Part shown: positions 61,618 through 64,000 of the stretch, one piece after another | Position numbering within the stretch: position 1 is the stretch's first letter | Layout: each line of letters begins with the position of its first letter | Origin: JADGNF01 sp964582085 | GTDB lineage: Archaea; Thermoproteota; Bathyarchaeia; Bathyarchaeales; Bathycorpusculaceae | Assembly (NCBI GenBank): GCA_964582085.1 | Contig: CAZOPV010000020.1 | Span: 3,100-67,099 of the forward strand | Reading direction: 5' to 3' | Length of the DNA stretch: 64,000 nucleotides | The notes under the pieces: model-generated | What the model saw: the letters and a program-made list of their open reading frames with translations, nothing else | What the model was told of the DNA's origin: nothing | Databases searched by the model: none | Translations under genes and position numbers: made by a program

Positions 61618-61918
61618 CCATCTGAACCAAACGCTATCCTTCCAATAGTCAGGCAAAACAACAACAATTGAAAAAATCTGCAGTGTTGTTCTTTCACTTT
61701 TAGGAACAATAAAAGAAGAAGAAAGCTGCTGAATTGACGCTTCTTCTTCTACCACTTAAAAGGCGCGCTTCCCAAGTTGGACATGAGCGAAAGAAGAAAA
61801 AATTGCCATTTTAAGAAAACATCGGTTTTTTCTTCTTCTCTGAAAGAAGAACAACATCTTGAAAACTCGATGTTTTTCTTCTTCCCTAAAGATTGTCACT
61901 TGTGTCAATAGACCATCG
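61618..61918. other. 300-bp spacer with purine/pyrimidine repeats next to the IS
   Basis: GAAGAAGAAAGC near 61705 is mirrored by GCTTCTTCTTC near 61740, and CTTCTTCTC/GAAAGAAGAA near 61845 form another pair, with CTTCTTCC near 61885. The arms could fold into hairpins. No gene or clear promoter. Confidence 0.45.
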
Positions 61919-61946
61919 ATTATCTTTTCCCAAAATTATTTCCCCT
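61919..61946. repeat. IS left inverted repeat
   Basis: 28 bp starting ATTATCTTTTCC. It matches the reverse complement of 62934-62961 at 26 of 28 positions; the differing pair is CA against TG. Confidence 0.85.
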
Positions 61947-61966
61947 CAGTAAAACCAAGAGGCTGC

Positions 61967-62905
61967 ATGGCTAAACTTAGAGATCGTACGAAGCTACGAT
62001 GGTGTCTTAGACAGTTTGAACAGGGAAAAGCAACACAAAAATGGCTTTCAGGATACCTTGGAGTTACACCAAGGCGCCTTAAGCAAATCTATCGAATCTA
62101 CAAGAAAACAAACATTGTCCCAATAATAGGATCAAACGTTGGAAGACCAAAAACCAAAATACCAAATTACCAAGAATCCCTTGTAACCGACCAGTGGAAT
62201 AAGCACCATCTGAACGCTCTTTACTTGTAAACAATAATCGACCTGGAACAGAAACAGAGAATACGTCACAACACCATACATAAGATTATGCTGGCGAAAG
62301 GTTACGCAAGCGAACAGGAAAGCAAACAAAATAGGCGTAAACCATGGATTCGTTATGAACGAGACCATTCCCTGTCAGCTGTACATATGGATTGGCACAT
62401 AAGCAGGGCAGTTCATGGCATGCAGGTATGCGTTGTCTTGGATGATGCTTCACGAAAAGTTCTCTGCGGCGGCGAGTTTAGCAATGCAACCGCTGAGAAC
62501 TCTGTTCTGCTACTAAAAGAAGCCCTATGTAACTGTCGATCCAGCTATAATTTGAGTATCAGAGAATGCATAAGTGATCATGGAAGCCAATTCTATGGTG
62601 AGAGAAGAGACAAAAATGGCTATGGTGACCACGCGTTTGAGAACTTTCTTAGGGAAGAAGGCATCAAGCAGCTTTTATGTGGAGTGAATCATCCTCAGAC
62701 GAATGGTAAAGTGGAGAAGTGGTTTGATTTCTATGAGCACCACCGGGGCAGGTATGGTTCTTTGGCTGAGTTGATTGAATGGTACAATAACCGGATGCAT
62801 GGAAGTCTAAACATGCATTATGCAGAGACTCCCAATCAAGCGTTTATCAGAAAGATGCCGCCAGAAGTTTGGATGTGGCAAGCAAAAGACTTATTCAAAT
62901 GGTGA
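61967..62905 (+). pseudogene. DDE transposase interrupted by an in-frame stop
   Basis: From ATG 61967: KLRDRTKLRWCLRQFEQGKA and YLGVTPRRLKQIYRIYKK are the N-terminal helix-turn-helix. TAA at 62228-62230 breaks the frame, but reading resumes in the same frame (TIIDLEQKQRIRHNTIHKIM) with the catalytic domain: first Asp in VHMDWHISR, second in CISDHGSQFY, Glu in NGKVEKWF. So a nonsense mutation inactivated an otherwise complete transposase. Confidence 0.85.
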
Positions 62906-62933
62906 AAAAACGCATGAAACAAGCAAAGGACAA

Positions 62934-62961
62934 AGGGGAAATAATTTCAGGAAAAGATAAT
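62934..62961. repeat. IS right inverted repeat
   Basis: 28 bp, AGGGGAAATAATTT-type start on the plus strand with GAAAAGATAAT at its end; partner of 61919-61946. Confidence 0.85.
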
Positions 62962-63102
62962 TTCATGATTATCCAATAAAATTGCTTCTAACTTTTCAAG
63001 GCGGCTTTCGATATTTTGTCGGGTTTAAAAGGCACAAATAGCCAAAAATTCATCTTCGAAATTGTGTTTAGTGTTTATATTTGAAAGTCATGGAAAATAT
63101 GT

Positions 63103-63411
63103 TTAACTCAAACCAAATTTGGGGTATTCACTTTTTAGTTTTGCGAGAATTTCTCTAACTAATGCTTCTCTTAAGTTTAGTGCCTTTGAGATTTCAGCTA
63201 CATCTTTGCTTTGTTCGTCAAGAATGAAATGCAGAACTCTGCGTTCCTCATGTGTTGTTTTTTCTGTCTCCAATGCTTTACTGGCTTGTTTCATTGCCAG
63301 ATTTCTAATGTATAAGAGTACTGCTTTTTCGCCTTCGAGGCTTACCAGTTTTTTGTCGAGATCAATTATTAAATCTGATATGGGCTCTATAAAATTAGTT
63401 ACAATATTCAT
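63103..63411 (-). CDS. Unknown 102-residue helical protein with HTH-like C terminus
   Basis: Helix-rich N-terminal part (EPISDLIIDLDKKLVSLEGE), middle EERRVLHFILDEQSKDVAEI, then SKALNLREALVREILAKLKS, which looks like a helix-turn-helix pair (a two-helix SKALNLREALV turn). Divergent from the chemoreceptor gene with 93 bp between, so it may control it. No family recognised. ATG at 63411. Confidence 0.65.
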   Translation of the reverse strand: MNIVTNFIEPISDLIIDLDKKLVSLEGEKAVLLYIRNLAMKQASKALETEKTTHEERRVLHFILDEQSKDVAEISKALNLREALVREILAKLKSEYPKFGLS

Positions 63412-63504
63412 TCAGAATTTTGACTAACACTTCGCATGGACAATTCATAACCTACTTATGAGTAAAATACAAAGGAAGTCACAATTCTACAGAGGTAGCA
63501 CTAC

Positions 63505-64000
63505 ATGACTGACGAGCCTAAAGATAAAAGGAACCCAGATTTTGAAAAACAACTAGAAAAGCTCGAAAAAGAAAACAAAAAATTAGTAGCTGAAAATAGA
63601 GAGTTACGAAACAAAATTGTCGAAGTATTAAGAGATGCAATTGCCGGCGCTGAAAAAATTATGAAACGGGCAGATGAAACACTGCAAAATGCAGCTAAAG
63701 CTGCCGAAATAGCCTATAACGCAGAACAGTCAGCAGTAAAAGTTGCGCAACTAGCAACAAACACAGGAGAGATTGTCAATAAAGTTAGTGCTATCGCAAA
63801 AAACGTTGAAGAGGTCGCCAATAAAGTAGCAACTAGCGCTGAAAAAGCAACTAAAGCAACTACAAAGGTAGTTGAGATGGGAAAACACGCAGCCAACATA
63901 TCAAACCAAATGGCCACAGGCATGCAACAAGTCAGCACCGCCTCACAACAAGTAAGCACAGGAGCCCAAAAACTAGCAGACCTCTCACAAAACGCAGCGC
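63505..64000 (+). CDS. Methyl-accepting chemotaxis-type protein, N-terminal part (runs off right edge)
   Basis: ATG at 63505 with AGAGGT seven bases before it; the frame is still open at 64000 (165 residues visible). It starts with a coiled coil (FEKQLEKLEKENKKLVAENR), has no membrane helix or signal in this part, and enters heptad sequence with small residues (MATGMQQVSTASQQVSTGAQ), typical of receptor signalling and adaptation helices. So far it looks like a soluble, cytoplasmic receptor or a short coiled-coil transducer. The sensory input and the methylated sites lie beyond the window or remain unseen. Confidence 0.7.
   Translation, partial: MTDEPKDKRNPDFEKQLEKLEKENKKLVAENRELRNKIVEVLRDAIAGAEKIMKRADETLQNAAKAAEIAYNAEQSAVKVAQLATNTGEIVNKVSAIAKNVEEVANKVATSAEKATKATTKVVEMGKHAANISNQMATGMQQVSTASQQVSTGAQKLADLSQNAA

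Larger units (their letters stand above)
61919..62961 (+). mobile_element. Broken insertion sequence (about 1.04 kb) with 28-bp inverted repeats
   Basis: Bounded by the inverted repeats at 61919-61946 and 62934-62961 and almost filled by one DDE transposase frame interrupted by TAA. Helix-turn-helix plus rve integrase core places it near IS481/IS3-type elements; no second orfA/orfB arrangement. No obvious target duplication at these limits, so the true tips might be a few bases further out. Confidence 0.75.

Noticed and set aside
62228..62230. Recoded stop in the transposase
   Set aside because: TAA is not known to be recoded in archaea (pyrrolysine uses TAG), so a nonsense mutation is the simpler reading.
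1..64000. CRISPR arrays or rRNA genes
   Set aside because: No regularly spaced direct repeats of 25-40 bases and no rRNA-like stretches were seen by eye in the window.

Overview
The window is a stretch of archaeal chromosome. Diagnostic genes are the end of glycerol-1-phosphate dehydrogenase (archaeal lipid stereochemistry), the GatD/GatE amidotransferase, Elp3, class I CCA-adding enzyme, Sm-like protein plus L37e, CTP-type riboflavin kinase, pantoate kinase and archaeal phosphopantetheine adenylyltransferase. The small ribosomal protein S30e at 13076-13237 favours the TACK/Asgard side over Euryarchaeota. A bathyarchaeal lineage is my best guess, but that is inference. The sequence is A+T-rich, genes are dense, and the decayed genes and one broken IS fit a mesophilic, perhaps sediment or gut, organism.

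1-8.1 kb: lipid gene end, FKBP isomerase, cupin, then a metal island (DtxR regulator, FeoA, FeoB, with MntP close by) and a pair of related winged-helix proteins. 8.1-16.5 kb: GatE, GatD, Elp3 and S30e form a translation cluster, followed by a methionine cluster metY-metX-metW. 16.6-23.2 kb: two small DNA-binding regulators, class II HMG-CoA reductase, an MBL-fold nuclease-like protein, UPF0201/UPF0200, ThpR, CCA-adding enzyme and tRNA-Gln(CUG). GatDE makes Gln-tRNA from mischarged Glu-tRNA(Gln), so amidotransferase, CCA enzyme and tRNA-Gln all lie within 15 kb.

23.2-29.9 kb is a rougher area: integrase and ferredoxin remnants beside tRNA-Gln, a plasma-membrane-type H+ P-ATPase, and a redox island (two paralogous ferredoxins, cupin, unknown protein, flavodoxin) with a decayed permease, ending at tRNA-Lys(CUU). 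30.3-36.1 kb is cofactor-rich: diphthine synthase, FAD synthase RibL, rhomboid protease, riboflavin kinase RibK, and an operon of ECF S component, pantoate kinase and PPAT preceded by an 18-bp palindrome. 36.4-47.2 kb is mixed housekeeping: HAD phosphatase, L37e/LSm, UppP, VTT-type membrane protein, PUA protein, stand-alone LigD phosphoesterase, VOC protein, ABC exporter, HIT protein, an RGG-tailed OB-fold protein and a glutaminyl cyclotransferase.

47.2-58.8 kb: a MoxR/VWA pair diverges from a full chemotaxis operon (unknown, CheY, CheD, CheC1, CheC2, CheR, CheA, unknown, CheW, CheB). CheC2 lacks both catalytic asparagines. No archaellum genes are visible. 58.8-64 kb is an accessory tail: a truncated type III restriction subunit, a DCD-type-domain DNA methyltransferase with a frameshifted BsaWI-like endonuclease, a zinc-ribbon mini-protein, a nonsense-disrupted IS with 28-bp inverted repeats, a small HTH-like protein, and the start of a soluble chemoreceptor cut by the window end.
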